Below, piece after piece: positions 6,821 through 17,593 of a DNA stretch of 64,000 bases (positions are counted from its first letter, which is position 1; each line of letters starts with the position of its first letter). Made by a program: the position numbers and the translations under genes. This DNA comes from Streptacidiphilus fuscans (GTDB lineage: Bacteria; Actinomycetota; Actinomycetes; Streptomycetales; Streptomycetaceae): positions 251,031 through 315,030 of the forward strand of contig NZ_JADPRT010000009.1 of assembly GCF_015690355.1 (NCBI RefSeq). The letters are read 5' to 3'. The notes below the pieces were generated by a model that searched no databases, was not told the origin of the DNA, and saw nothing but the letters and a program-made list of their open reading frames with translations.

Positions 6821-8776
6821 TTACTTCCCGCCGCGCTCGGCGGGGCGCTTCGGCGGCTCCGTCGGGTTCTTCGGCCGCAGGATGTGCCTCACCCGGTGCA
6901 GCCGCAGGGCCAGTTGGATCTCCAGCGCCCGGCCCGGCTCCTGCCAGTCGCCGTCCAGCAGTTCGCTGATCCGCTCCAACCGTCTCGCGACGGTGTTCGT
7001 GTGCACGTGCAGGGCCTCGGCCGCACGGGTGGGGCTGTTGCCCGCGGCGAAGTAGGCGTTGAGGGTGCGCAGCAGGTCGGTGCCCTGCTGGACGTCGTAG
7101 TCCAGGACCGACCCCAGGGTGTCCTGGATGAAGCTGGTGACGTCACAGTTGTCGGAGAGCAGCAGGCCGAGGAAGCCCAACTTCCGTTTCGAGCCGGCGG
7201 TTCCGGTGCAGCCGAGCACGGTGAGCGCCTCCAGGCAGCGCCGCGCCTCCTGGTAGGTGCGCTGGACCGCCCCGGCCCCGGTCATCGGCCCCGCGGAGCC
7301 CGCGGTGACCGGGTGTCCGAGCACCGTCGTCAGCTCCTTGACGATGGCCTGTGCGGCGGCGTCGGCATCCGTCCCCGGCAGCAGCAGCACGATGCAGCCT
7401 CCGACGACGTGGGTCAGCCCGGACAGTCGGTTGGCATGGGCCGACGCCCACACCACGGCCCGCCCCTGGGTGCCGCCCTCGGGTCGGACCACCACCACGA
7501 CGTGGGGCTGCGCCAGGTCGACGGAGAGCCGGCGACCCCGCTCCTCCAGTTGCTCGGGGCTTGCCGACGCGCTCAGCAGATCCCTCAGGAAGTCGTCCCT
7601 GACCTGGCCTTCGGCCGCGGTGGTGCTCCGCTGCATCAGCAGCAGCACCGCCACGGTCCGGGCAGTGGAGGGCAGCAGCCCCAACTGGTGGCCGGCCGGG
7701 CTGGAGTCGGCGCGCAGGATCAGTGTGCCCAGTCGCTCCTGGTCGGCGTTGATCGGGTGCACCCAGAGCCGGTCGCCGGCCCGGACCAGTTCGCCGCTCG
7801 CCAGCGCGTCCAGCGTGGCGTCGGCGAGATCGGCCTCGTCGGCGCCGGAGAGGTCCGCCGTCGAGGCGAGGTCCCGGCCCATCGGGTCACGGACCACCAG
7901 CGCTGCGTCCAGCTGGTTCGCTGCCTCAGCGAGCAGGGTGGACAGACTGCAGCCGCCCAGCAGCAGGTCGGTCATCCGGCCGTGGAACTCGAGGTCCTGC
8001 CGGGCGGAGGTGTACGCGCGCATGGCCTGGTCGGTGCTGAACTCGAGCTCGGCGGCCTTCGACCGGACCTGGTCGGTCATCCGGACCTGCTCGATGGCCA
8101 CGGAGGCGAGGTCGCTCAGCGCCGACATCAGCGCGATCTCCTCCGGGCTGAAGTGCCGGACGTTGCGGTCCGAGCCGTAGAGGACGCCGATCCGGCTCCG
8201 CTCGGTGACCAGGGGGATCGCGATGAGCGATCGGAGCCCCTCCGCCCTGACGACACCGTCGATCACCCCGGAGTGGGGGAACTGCTCGTCGGAGAGGTAG
8301 TCGGACGACCAGACCGGAGCCCCCTGGTTGACCGCCGTGTTGCCGAGCCCGCCCGCGTCGGGAATGCGGAACCCGACCGTGATCGAGGAGGCGTGCCCGT
8401 CCACAGCGCGTACGTACGAGTTGCCGTCCTCGACGTCGTGGAACGCGACCCAGGACATCCCCAGATTCAGCAGCAGCCGGGTGCGTCGGGTCACGACGTT
8501 GAGGAGGCTGTCGAGGTCGGAGCGGAGGGCGAGCTCACGGGCCGTGTCCAGAAGTGTGGAAAGGCTCGCCTCGCGTTGCTGACGGTGTGTGAATTTGCTG
8601 TTGATCTGCTGGGCCAACTCCTCGGCCCGGGTGAGCCGCGCCAACGTCTGCGGCGGCGTGTCGGCCGCTCGAGCAGTTCTGACAAACTCCTCCATATCCG
8701 TCAGAGGAGCGTCTTCGGCGAGAAACTGAAGGAATCGGAGCGCCCCGTCCTCCGAACTCGGGTTCACGCGAGGCAT
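6821..8776 (-). CDS. PucR/CdaR-type transcriptional regulator with GAF domain
   Basis: A 651-residue regulator. After an N-terminal helical stretch, a GAF domain runs from ~90 to 270 (LRSLIAIPLVTERSRIGVLYGSDR, then FSPEEIALMSALSDLASVAIEQ). A GGDEF-like/PucR middle region follows. The C-terminus is a PucR-type helix-turn-helix (TLNAYFAAGNSPTRAAEALHVHTNTVARRLERI). Start ATG 8776 follows AAGGAG with good spacing and is preferred to the longer reading. It is divergent from the methyltransferase-pabAB pair across a 266-base gap and upstream of the leftward block, so it is the obvious candidate regulator of both. The ligand is unknown; PucR relatives respond to small metabolites. Confidence 0.85.
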   Translation of the reverse strand: MPRVNPSSEDGALRFLQFLAEDAPLTDMEEFVRTARAADTPPQTLARLTRAEELAQQINSKFTHRQQREASLSTLLDTARELALRSDLDSLLNVVTRRTRLLLNLGMSWVAFHDVEDGNSYVRAVDGHASSITVGFRIPDAGGLGNTAVNQGAPVWSSDYLSDEQFPHSGVIDGVVRAEGLRSLIAIPLVTERSRIGVLYGSDRNVRHFSPEEIALMSALSDLASVAIEQVRMTDQVRSKAAELEFSTDQAMRAYTSARQDLEFHGRMTDLLLGGCSLSTLLAEAANQLDAALVVRDPMGRDLASTADLSGADEADLADATLDALASGELVRAGDRLWVHPINADQERLGTLILRADSSPAGHQLGLLPSTARTVAVLLLMQRSTTAAEGQVRDDFLRDLLSASASPEQLEERGRRLSVDLAQPHVVVVVRPEGGTQGRAVVWASAHANRLSGLTHVVGGCIVLLLPGTDADAAAQAIVKELTTVLGHPVTAGSAGPMTGAGAVQRTYQEARRCLEALTVLGCTGTAGSKRKLGFLGLLLSDNCDVTSFIQDTLGSVLDYDVQQGTDLLRTLNAYFAAGNSPTRAAEALHVHTNTVARRLERISELLDGDWQEPGRALEIQLALRLHRVRHILRPKNPTEPPKRPAERGGK

Positions 8777-9042
8777 CCCGTCAATCTCCTTGCCTTCTGC
8801 ACCTAGTTGCACTCCCCGTCGAAGCCAACGTAGGCGGCCCCACATGACGTGGTCAACTGTTCCCCGCACGAAGAACTGGCTGGTCAGGGGGGCCAAATTG
8901 TGCTGCGGCCACTATTGCGCGGTAGAGCTTTGTTGCCGGGGCACCTTTCTGGCGCTTCATCGGCCGTGGCAGGGTTCCGGTGTCCCGACGCACGTGGCGC
9001 CCAACACCACAGGAGCGAGGGACACAGGATGCTGGGGGGAAA
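8777..9042. other. Divergent intergenic region with no clear sites
   Basis: This gap separates the PucR-like gene from the methyltransferase-pabAB pair and must hold both promoters. It is locally less GC-rich around 8895-8935. I could not assign -35/-10 elements or a convincing palindrome. Confidence 0.4.
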
Positions 9043-9765
9043 ATGTCACTGGTCCAGAGTTTTGAGTTGTCCCTGGAGAGAAGCAACCTCTCCTTGACCC
9101 GCGAGGACCGGCCGAAGGTCTTCGAGATGTGCGATCGCGAGTGGGACCTCCTCGACGAGGTCTTCGCCCCGGTGTACTCGCCGTCGACCGGAGTTTCGCT
9201 GGAATTCCTCGGATTGACGGACATTTCGACATCCGGACGAAATGGTTCCCTTCTGGAAATCGGCTGCGGAGCCGGCGTCGCCGTGGTGATGGCCGCGTTG
9301 ACCGGCGAGGGGCGGGTGGTCGGCTCGGACATCAATCCGCAGGCCGTGGCCAACACCCGGCTGAACGCCGCGCGCCACGGCGTCCAGGACCGGGTCACCG
9401 TGCTCCAGGGAGACCTCTTCTCCGAACTGGCCGACGGCGAGCGGTTCGACACCGTCTTCTGGAGCTCCAACTACGTCCGCGCGCCCAAGGACTACGTCTA
9501 CAAGAGCCTGCACGAAGCCGCCTACGTGGACGCCGACTACCGGGCCCACCGCGTCTACCTGACCGAGGCGCCGAAGCGGACGACTGACGGTGGATCAGCG
9601 CTGCTCCACTTCAGCAGTCGAGGGGACCTCGCCGAACTGCACCGCCTGGCGGCGGACTGCGGGCGCGAGCTGCGCACCCTGAAGTCCATCCAGGCGCGCG
9701 AGTCCGAGTACGGCGACCACGTCGTCGAGCACCTGCTGCTGGAGATCTCGGCCGTCGCCGACTGA
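9043..9765 (+). CDS. Class I SAM-dependent methyltransferase, HemK-like without NPPY
   Basis: A 240-residue methyltransferase. Motif I is LLEIGCGAGVAVVMAA (~70-85), motif II VVGSDINPQAVANTRLN, motif III RVTVLQGDLF. The overall layout is that of the PrmC/HemK family, but where those enzymes have NPPY at the end of motif IV this one reads FWSSNYVRAP. The Asn-Pro-Pro-Tyr that holds an amide or ring nitrogen is gone, so another substrate is likely. Start ATG 9043 follows CTGGGGGG. It precedes pabAB by 21 bases and is surely co-transcribed with it, suggesting it methylates something made from aminodeoxychorismate or acts elsewhere in the same pathway; both are inference. Confidence 0.8.
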   Translation: MSLVQSFELSLERSNLSLTREDRPKVFEMCDREWDLLDEVFAPVYSPSTGVSLEFLGLTDISTSGRNGSLLEIGCGAGVAVVMAALTGEGRVVGSDINPQAVANTRLNAARHGVQDRVTVLQGDLFSELADGERFDTVFWSSNYVRAPKDYVYKSLHEAAYVDADYRAHRVYLTEAPKRTTDGGSALLHFSSRGDLAELHRLAADCGRELRTLKSIQARESEYGDHVVEHLLLEISAVAD

Positions 9766-9786
9766 GCATGCCCCGGGGGGAACAGC

Positions 9787-11907
<2,121 letters not shown>

Positions 11908-12849
11908 GAGTCGACTCCAGCGCCGACGCGACCTCCGCCACGTCGATCCCGTGCCGCTTCAGGGCCACCAGGGCGCGATGTCCGTCACCGGAGGCGTTCA
12001 GCAGGGTGTCCCCCCGCAGGGCGTGCTCCCGAGCCGCCGCTTCCAGGGACTCCACGGAGACCTCCTGGACGGTGTTCCAGCCCACGACCGAGTTGATGTG
12101 CCGAAACCTGAGGCCCATCCACGCCAGCCGCGGCGAGGCGGCACCGGCCCGCCGCAGCACGCTCCACCAGCGGTCGTCCAGCCGCTTCTCGCGCGCCCGA
12201 TAGGCCAGCCTCGCCACCGCGAGCGCCGCCACGTCGGCCTGGGGCGAGCCGCCGGAGCCCACCGGCAGCCGCCCCAGGCGGGCGTTGACCGCCACGTCCA
12301 GCAGTCCGATCGGCAGCGACGCGGTGAAGGCGAGCCGTTCCAGGCGCACGCCGTTCGCCAACGCGCGCTCCATACCCTCCACATAGGCGTCCAGGACGTC
12401 GCCGAGCCGGCCCACCGAAAGGATGGGGGTGGACTCCACACTGATCCCCCGGGCCAGACACAGCGTGAGGGCCCGCTGTCCTTCCGGCGTCGCCGGCATC
12501 CGCACCTGGACGTTCGGACGGTCCACCTCGGACCACACCTGCTCGGCTGCGGCGACCAGCGTCGCGGCGTCATCCGTGAGGTGCGCCCCCAACCCCGTCG
12601 AGACCCATCCGTCCTTGCCGCCGGTCAGATCGAACACCGCGCGCAGCGCGTCGCAGAACGCCCGGACATCGGACCGGGAGGCGGCCGATCCGGCGAACAA
12701 CCCGAGTAATCCGGGCTCTTCGGCCAGCGAACGCAGCAGTTCGGCCGACGTCCGTGAGCCCCCGCCGTCGGACAGCCAGGGCGAGACTCCTTCGGCGGCA
12801 AGCCGCCCGAGCAGCGCTCTGGCCTCCTGACTCATCATGACTACGAAGA

Positions 12850-14229
12850 CTAGGGAGACCCGAAGCCCGCTGCCGACATTCCGTTTGTGCTTTGTGAGGT
12901 CGGGACCGGTGTGACCGGATCTGGCCCGGAGACGCGGTCCGCATCTCCCGCAGCGCGCGGGACCGGGAGGCGGCCGGGGTCGCCGGACGACGGGCCGCGG
13001 CGGGAGCGGGCGACGCGGCGGCCGAGGTTCTGCATCGGGAGTTCGACGTAGCGGTAGGTCAGCTGACTGAGGGTCAGCAGGATCGCGAAGAACGCGAAGA
13101 ACCACGGGAGTTCCTGCAGCAGGCTGTGCGGACGGCCGAAGTGCGCGATCACCAGCCAGAGAGCGGCTATCAGCGGCACGTGGATCAGGTAGCTGGAGTA
13201 GCTGATCCGGCCGAGCCAGGTGAGCACGGCGGGCATCCGCCGCTTGCGCAGCAGCATCCCCGCTCCGAAGGTGAGCCACGCCGCGGCGAACGCCAGGTAC
13301 CAGGACATCGGACCGTAGGTCCAGGTGCGGTTGACGCTCGCGCCCGTGTTGTAGAGGGCACCCGCCGCCACGCCGCAGACCAGGACCGTGCCGACCGCGA
13401 GAGCGGCCCAGCCACGGTGGATCTGACGCTGCTCGGCGCGGTAGATCGCGGTGCCGGAGAACATCGTCGCCAGGATGAAGAGCGTCTCCCAGCCGGTCGA
13501 GCGGCTGTTGAGGAAGACCAGGACCAGCGCGTAGCCGCCGAGCAGCGCGGCCCCCGCCCGGGTCGGCAGCCGGCGTCCGCTGAGCAGGCCGGTCAGGCCG
13601 AGCGCGATCACCACCAGGGTGATCACGGTCAGCGTCATCGCGCCGGTCCGTGTGATCAGGTATCCCAGCGGCAGGATCGGGCCGAGCAGCAGTCCGGCGA
13701 CCCCGAGCCCGGTCGCGATCGGCGCGCTGCGGCGCTGCAGGCCGAACACGAAGAGCGCGGTGACCAGGTAGTAGAAGAGCATCTCGTAGGTGAGCGTCCA
13801 CATCACCGAGAGACCGTTGTAGCTGCCGAGCAGGTCCTCCAGCATCGTGGCGTTGCCGAGCGAGCTGAGCAGCGGCTGTGAGTAGACGGCGGGCCCGACC
13901 CCACCGGCGTGGAACGGGCCGAGGAACACGACCGCCGTCACGTAGACGAGGATGCAGAGCGGATAGAGCCGGAACAGGCGGCCGATCCAGAACTCGCGGA
14001 CGTCGCCCCGACGCTCCAGCGAGGCGGGGACGATGTACCCGCTGACCAGGAAGAAGGTCATCACGCCGTAGATGCCGAGGTCGAAGTGGCGGTGCACGGC
14101 GGCGGAAGGCTTCACCAGCATCGTGAAGCCGAGGTGCTGGAACACCACGGCGATCGCGGCGATACCCCGGACCACGTCCAGCCACCCCAGTCGGCTTGCG
14201 GGCTTGGGCGGCGCTCCGGTGATATTCAC
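12850..14229 (-). CDS. Membrane acyltransferase, family 3 (OafA/YrhL type)
   Basis: A 459-residue multi-spanning membrane protein. The family signature RLGWLDVVRGIAAIAVVFQHLGF, with the essential His, is at ~14-36. FFLVSGYIV follows, then FWIGRLFRLYPL, and about ten hydrophobic segments ending in ILLTLSQLTYRYVELPMQNLGRR. Such proteins transfer acyl groups to sugars of polysaccharides, peptidoglycan or glycosylated antibiotics (macrolide acyltransferases belong here). Its stop is 11 bases before the transaldolase-like start, so the two form a transcription unit. Whether it decorates a product of the adjacent locus or a surface polymer cannot be decided from sequence. Confidence 0.85.
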   Translation of the reverse strand: MNITGAPPKPASRLGWLDVVRGIAAIAVVFQHLGFTMLVKPSAAVHRHFDLGIYGVMTFFLVSGYIVPASLERRGDVREFWIGRLFRLYPLCILVYVTAVVFLGPFHAGGVGPAVYSQPLLSSLGNATMLEDLLGSYNGLSVMWTLTYEMLFYYLVTALFVFGLQRRSAPIATGLGVAGLLLGPILPLGYLITRTGAMTLTVITLVVIALGLTGLLSGRRLPTRAGAALLGGYALVLVFLNSRSTGWETLFILATMFSGTAIYRAEQRQIHRGWAALAVGTVLVCGVAAGALYNTGASVNRTWTYGPMSWYLAFAAAWLTFGAGMLLRKRRMPAVLTWLGRISYSSYLIHVPLIAALWLVIAHFGRPHSLLQELPWFFAFFAILLTLSQLTYRYVELPMQNLGRRVARSRRGPSSGDPGRLPVPRAAGDADRVSGPDPVTPVPTSQSTNGMSAAGFGSP

Positions 14230-14300
14230 ACCGAGAACCTACCCCAGCGGCGTTTTGCCGAGGAACCCGTGCAAACCGATCGTCCGAGTGACTGTTCTCC

Positions 14301-15218
14301 CTATTTTCTCTTACGCGCAGGTACTTGTGCGCCGCCTGTGAAGGTGTCCGTCTCCGCCCAGTGCGCGGGACGTGCGAGGTCGGACGGGATGCGGGTGGCC
14401 GCGTCACCCCGGGCCGCGTCCAGCTGAGGCTGGGTGAGGAAGAGCGCGTCGGTGAGATCCGCGCCCCGCAGGTCGGCGTTGCGGAGGTCCGCGCCGACGA
14501 GATCGGCCCGGCGCAGGTCGGCACCGCGCAGATCCGCCGCGATCAGGTACGCCCCGCGCAGGTTCGCGCCTCGCAGCACGGCACCGGCGAGCTTGGCGCC
14601 GATCAGGTCCGCGCCGCGGTGGTTGCGCTTGCGGCCCGGCACGCGGGCGCGAACCAGTTCGCTCACCTCCAGCAGCAGCTCGCTCACGCCCCCGCGCACG
14701 GCGGCGACGTCCAGCGCGGCCAGCGCCGCCGCGTCCCCGCGCGTGAGCGCGTCGACGTCGTCGTATGCGCGGCGTACGCGGGGGTGCAGCGGGGTCTCCG
14801 CGGCAAGGGCGAGCGCCTCCCGCAGGTGGCGCAGGAGTTCGTGCAGCTGTCGCATGACCGGGAAGGCCGCGAACATCGCGGGTGCGGAGTCGGGGTCACG
14901 CCGCCAGTCCACGCCGCCGAAGGTGACATGGGAGACCTTCTGTCCCGCACCGAAGCAGTCGAAGACCGTGCAGCCGGGGTAGCCGGAGTCGCGCAGTCGC
15001 GCGTGGATGCCGCAGCCGAAGTCGTCGAGCAGGTTGGCGCACGGCGTCCCGGCGCGCTTGTCGACGGCGAAGTCCGCGGACTTGGCGAAGGGCAGCGCGA
15101 CGCAGCAGAGACCGAAGCAGCTGCCGCAGTCGGAGCGCAGCGGGTCGGCGCCCGGAGCGGGAGCGGGCTCGGGAGTCGGCTCGGGTGCGGGCGCGGGGGT
15201 GGGCGGTTCGGCGGGCAT
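14301..15218 (-). CDS. Pentapeptide-repeat protein with N-terminal cysteine cluster
   Basis: A 305-residue protein. It begins with a Pro/Ala/Glu-rich tail (~1-25), then a cysteine cluster CGSCFGLCC that, with later Cys ([24 protein letters not shown]), could bind metal. The C-terminal third is a pentapeptide-repeat right-handed helix of the A(D/N)LxG type, ~14 repeats ([20 protein letters not shown] and following). ATG 15218 is chosen because upstream codons do not look coding. No partner is evident. The acyltransferase lies 71 bases downstream on the same strand. The cysteine-plus-pentapeptide arrangement is known to me from streptomycete genomes, but not its function. Confidence 0.8.
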   Translation of the reverse strand: MPAEPPTPAPAPEPTPEPAPAPGADPLRSDCGSCFGLCCVALPFAKSADFAVDKRAGTPCANLLDDFGCGIHARLRDSGYPGCTVFDCFGAGQKVSHVTFGGVDWRRDPDSAPAMFAAFPVMRQLHELLRHLREALALAAETPLHPRVRRAYDDVDALTRGDAAALAALDVAAVRGGVSELLLEVSELVRARVPGRKRNHRGADLIGAKLAGAVLRGANLRGAYLIAADLRGADLRRADLVGADLRNADLRGADLTDALFLTQPQLDAARGDAATRIPSDLARPAHWAETDTFTGGAQVPARKRK

Positions 15219-15271
15219 ACGGACGATTTTTCCAGAGCCGGGAAGCCGCAGGCCCCGGTTTTCCGGCCCGG

Positions 15272-15440
15272 GCAGAGGAAAGGCCCTGCTCGCGGTCTTG
15301 ACCACCCAGGTCCGCGAGCAGGGCCTCCACGAAGAAGGGGGAGCAGCAAGGGGGACGGCCGCTCCCCCGGCGGAGCCCCACAATCGGTGACGCGCCGGGG
15401 GAGACACGTCGACCGATCCCACAGCGGGGGCTCCGGATCC
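15272..15440 (-). ncRNA. Candidate structured small RNA with C-rich loops and terminator
   Basis: On the minus strand the region folds into three consecutive hairpins. Hairpin A pairs CGGAGCCCC (15435-15427) with GGGGCTCCG (15379-15371) and, inside it, ATCGGT/GACG with CGTC/ACCGAT (15417-15383); its loop holds CCCCC. Hairpin B pairs GGGGGAGC (15368-15361) with GCTCCCCC (15344-15337); its loop holds CCCCC as well. Hairpin C is a perfect 15-bp stem (15326-15281) followed by TTTCCTCT, a minus-strand terminator. Two C-rich loops plus a terminator is the layout of actinobacterial 6C-type RNAs, whose loops can pair with Shine-Dalgarno sequences. No coding gene explains this structure. Identity as a known family is not established. 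Confidence 0.6.
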
Positions 15441-15531
15441 ACGCACCGTGCGGTTCCTGCCAGACCTGCTCGGTACGTCTTCCACTCTGCTCCGGAACGC
15501 GGCCGGACGCATGCAGCGTTGGACCTGTTGT

Positions 15532-15551
15532 GAAGGGACCTAGGTCCCTTC
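15532..15551. promoter_or_regulatory. Perfect 20-bp palindrome resembling a DevR/DosR (OsdR) box
   Basis: GAAGGGACCTAGGTCCCTTC is a perfect palindrome. Its core GGGAC-N4-GTCCC has the spacing of the mycobacterial DosR box (GGGAC-TWWW-GTCCC), and streptomycete OsdR is reported to control an overlapping dormancy/hypoxia regulon. It lies ~95 bases upstream of the candidate small RNA (minus) and ~185 bases upstream of the small membrane protein gene (plus), so it could control either. Confidence 0.55.
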
Positions 15552-15734
15552 GAGTTGACGCGGCAATTAGGTGGCGCAACCCGGCCGGGGCCGTCGACAG
15601 CGCTAGGCTTCGGCCATAAGAGTGAATGTCCATCAGGTGTGCGCAGGCGCGCGGGACACGGGCACATGGGCGGCGCACGACCGCAGGCACGGGATCGGCG
15701 AGAGCAAGGCATCGGCACGGGAGGGCGGGGCACC

Positions 15735-15899
15735 ATGGGACAGGCCAGGAGGATCATCACCTGGGCCTTGGTGATCTTCGTGTTCTACACGATCATCACG
15801 TCGCCGACGCGTGCCGCCGATCTGGTCCAGGTCGGCTTCACCGGCATCTCCAACGCGGCGAAGGCCGTCGGCACGTTCATGACCAGCCTCATCAAGTGA
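15735..15899 (+). CDS. Small single-pass membrane protein, 54 residues
   Basis: ATG 15735 opens a 54-residue frame with a hydrophobic segment at ~7-23 (IITWALVIFVFYTIIT), followed by a short extracellular or periplasmic-side tail ending in FMTSLIK. A longer in-frame reading from 15555 adds a basic, non-conserved-looking stretch and is not preferred. GGGCGGGG just before the ATG may serve as ribosome binding site. Short proteins of this form are common beside the Dabb gene in related genomes as I remember them, but no function is known. Gene status is fairly likely, based on clear TM composition and spacing. Confidence 0.6.
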   Translation: MGQARRIITWALVIFVFYTIITSPTRAADLVQVGFTGISNAAKAVGTFMTSLIK

Positions 15900-16008
15900 G
15901 CCGGTCGGCCCGCCCGGCCGCCTCTCCGGCCACCTGCTGGGCGGCCCGGTCGGGCAACACCGCAGGTGAAGTACCCTCGGGGCACTCGAACCGACAAGGA
16001 GTGCCGCG

Positions 16009-16302
16009 ATGATCCGCCACCTGGTCCTTTTCAAGCTGAACGACGGCGTCACCAAGGACGATCCGCGCGTCCCGGCCGCCGTCGCCGCCTTCGACAAGGT
16101 CGGCGAGACCGTCAAGGAGCTGCGCGAGTGGCAGCTCGGCTGGAACATCACCGACCGCGACATCGCCTACGACTTCGCCATCAACAGCCTGGTCGACGAC
16201 CGTGAGGCGCTCCAGGTCTACCTGGCCCACCCCGACCACCAGACCGCCGCCGGTCTGTGGCGCGAGTTCGCCACCTGGGTGATCGCGGACTTCGAGGTCT
16301 GA
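16009..16302 (+). CDS. Dabb-family (stress-responsive A/B barrel) protein
   Basis: A 97-residue dimeric alpha+beta barrel domain protein. It begins IRHLVLFKLNDGV, has the central GWNITDRDIAYDFAINSLVDD strand pair, and ends with the usual YLAHPDHQTAAGLW-REFATWVIADFEV. The length equals a single Dabb domain. Family members are soluble, homodimeric and mostly of unknown activity; some act as cyclases in polyketide pathways. A hairpin at 16325-16354 follows, so it is probably its own transcription unit. ATG 16009 is preceded by AAGGAG at 15994-15999. Confidence 0.88.
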   Translation: MIRHLVLFKLNDGVTKDDPRVPAAVAAFDKVGETVKELREWQLGWNITDRDIAYDFAINSLVDDREALQVYLAHPDHQTAAGLWREFATWVIADFEV

Positions 16303-16324
16303 TCAGACGTCACCGATACGCAGG

Positions 16325-16354
16325 GCCATTGGAGGTGACATTCCCTCCGGTGGC
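16325..16354 (+). terminator. Terminator-like hairpin after the Dabb gene
   Basis: GCCA-TT-GGAGG / CCTCC-GG-TGGC forms an interrupted stem with an 8-base loop, 23 bases after the Dabb stop. No T-run follows, as usual in streptomycetes. Confidence 0.5.
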
Positions 16355-16492
16355 TTAGCGGAAGCACTGATTCCACCAACACGCGTAAGGCTGGTGCTTG
16401 CCCGCATCCGTACCGGCTTGTGATGCTATGACCAGTTTTGCCAGATATGGGACTGGCACCGGACTGGCTCGCAGGAGCACACGAGGGGCGGC

Positions 16493-17338
16493 GTGGCGAT
16501 GCAGGCACAGGGCACGCAGGGCAGTTCGCCCGAACCGCCCGGGGAGCCACTGACGCTGCCCACCGCGATCGAGCAGTCCCGGGTGGACGTACGCGCACTC
16601 ACCCGGGTCCTGTTCGAGCGGCTGGCCGAACTCCCGGCCGGTTCACCGGAGCACGAGCGGGTGCGCGCGGCGCTGATCGAGGTCAACCTGCCGCTGGTCC
16701 GCTACGCGGCCGCACGCTTCCGCGGCCGGAACGAGCCGATGGAGGACGTCGTCCAGGTCGGCACCATCGGGCTGATCAACGCCATCGACCGGTTCGACCT
16801 CAGCCGCGGCGTCCAGTTCCCCACCTACGCGCTGCCGACCATCCTCGGCGAGATCAAGCGCTACTTCCGCGACAACGTCCGCACCATGCACGTGCCGCGG
16901 CGGTTGCAGGAGCTGTGGGTCCAGGTCAGCGGCGCCATGGAGGAGCTGACGGTCGTCCACGGCCGCCAGCCCAAGGTCCCGGAGATCGCCGCGTCGCTGC
17001 GGATCCCCGAGGAGGACGTGCGCGCCTGCCTGGACGCCGGCCGCGCCTACAACGCCACCTCGCTGGAGGCACAGCAGGAGCACGACGGCGGCCTGGCCCT
17101 GCTCGACCGCCTCGGCTACGAGGACTCCGCCCTCACCCATGTGGAGCATCGGGACATGGTCCGGCATCTGCTGGTCCAGCTCCCGGACCGGGAGCGACAG
17201 ATCGTGATGTTGCGCTTCTTCGGCAATCTCACGCAGTCGCAGATCTCCACCGAGCTCGGCATGTCACAGATGCACGTCTCCCGTTTGCTCGCACGGATCT
17301 TCGCCCGCCTGCGCAGCGGCAACCACTGGGAGAACTGA
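16493..17338 (+). CDS. RNA polymerase sigma factor, SigB/SigF/SigN subfamily (first of a tandem pair)
   Basis: A 281-residue group 3 sigma factor. Region 2 has [48 protein letters not shown], region 3 [19 protein letters not shown], and region 4 [37 protein letters not shown]. The GTG start at 16493 is followed by ATG two codons later. Its closest visible relative is the next gene. A tandem pair of this kind recalls sigN-sigF of S. coelicolor (late development and stress), so orthology is likely, but I do not assign symbols. Activity is normally held in check by RsbW-like anti-sigma ATPases; two such genes lie at 53.9 and 62 kb in this window but not beside it. Confidence 0.92.
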   Translation: MAMQAQGTQGSSPEPPGEPLTLPTAIEQSRVDVRALTRVLFERLAELPAGSPEHERVRAALIEVNLPLVRYAAARFRGRNEPMEDVVQVGTIGLINAIDRFDLSRGVQFPTYALPTILGEIKRYFRDNVRTMHVPRRLQELWVQVSGAMEELTVVHGRQPKVPEIAASLRIPEEDVRACLDAGRAYNATSLEAQQEHDGGLALLDRLGYEDSALTHVEHRDMVRHLLVQLPDRERQIVMLRFFGNLTQSQISTELGMSQMHVSRLLARIFARLRSGNHWEN

Positions 17339-17340
17339 CC

Positions 17341-17365
17341 CGACGGGCCGTCAACGGCCCTGTCG
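17341..17365 (+). terminator. Hairpin after the first sigma factor gene
   Basis: GGGCCG-TCAA-CGGCCC, extended outward by CGAC/GTCG with one bulge, begins three bases after the stop codon. A tight tetraloop stem in this position is a good intrinsic terminator. Confidence 0.7.
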
Positions 17366-17472
17366 CTGTGCGTAGTCGACAGTCCGTCAATTGCACTAAT
17401 TGTCGGACAAATCAAAGCCCCTGGTTGCTCGTGACAGTGGGTTTCCACTCCGTGACATCTGCCCCTCGCGGG

Positions 17473-17498
17473 GTTTGCCGGGGTTGCTGCGCCGGTAT
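17473..17498 (+). promoter_or_regulatory. Possible SigB/SigF-family promoter before the second sigma gene
   Basis: GTTT at 17473-17476 and CGGTAT at 17493-17498 are separated by 16 bases. This fits the SigB-type consensus (GNNT-N14-16-GGGTAY) with one mismatch in the -10. It lies ~95 bases before the GTG start, which would allow autoregulation or control by the neighbouring paralogue. It rests on one short match. Confidence 0.35.
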
Positions 17499-17593
17499 CC
17501 CAGTGGAGGTACGGAGTCGTCGCCATGTCGACTCATCGATGGCAGGTACGCCGAGCTGCATAGCGCGTCGGCTGAGCTGAAGGGGGTACGAGC

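Larger units (their letters stand above)
15219..15734. other. 516-base gene-free region between divergent genes
   Basis: No protein gene is supported here. It contains the candidate small RNA (15272-15440), a perfect 20-bp palindrome (15532-15551) and the promoters of the pentapeptide protein (minus) and the 54-residue membrane protein (plus). Confidence 0.6.

Noticed and set aside
15272-15440. 6S RNA or signal recognition particle RNA as identity of the structured region
   Set aside because: There is no long imperfect hairpin with central bubble (6S) and no conserved SRP tetraloop motif; the two C-rich loops plus terminator fit neither.
15555-15899. 114-residue version of the small membrane protein
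   Set aside because: The N-terminal extension is basic and low in coding character, and would place the TM segment in the middle without reason.
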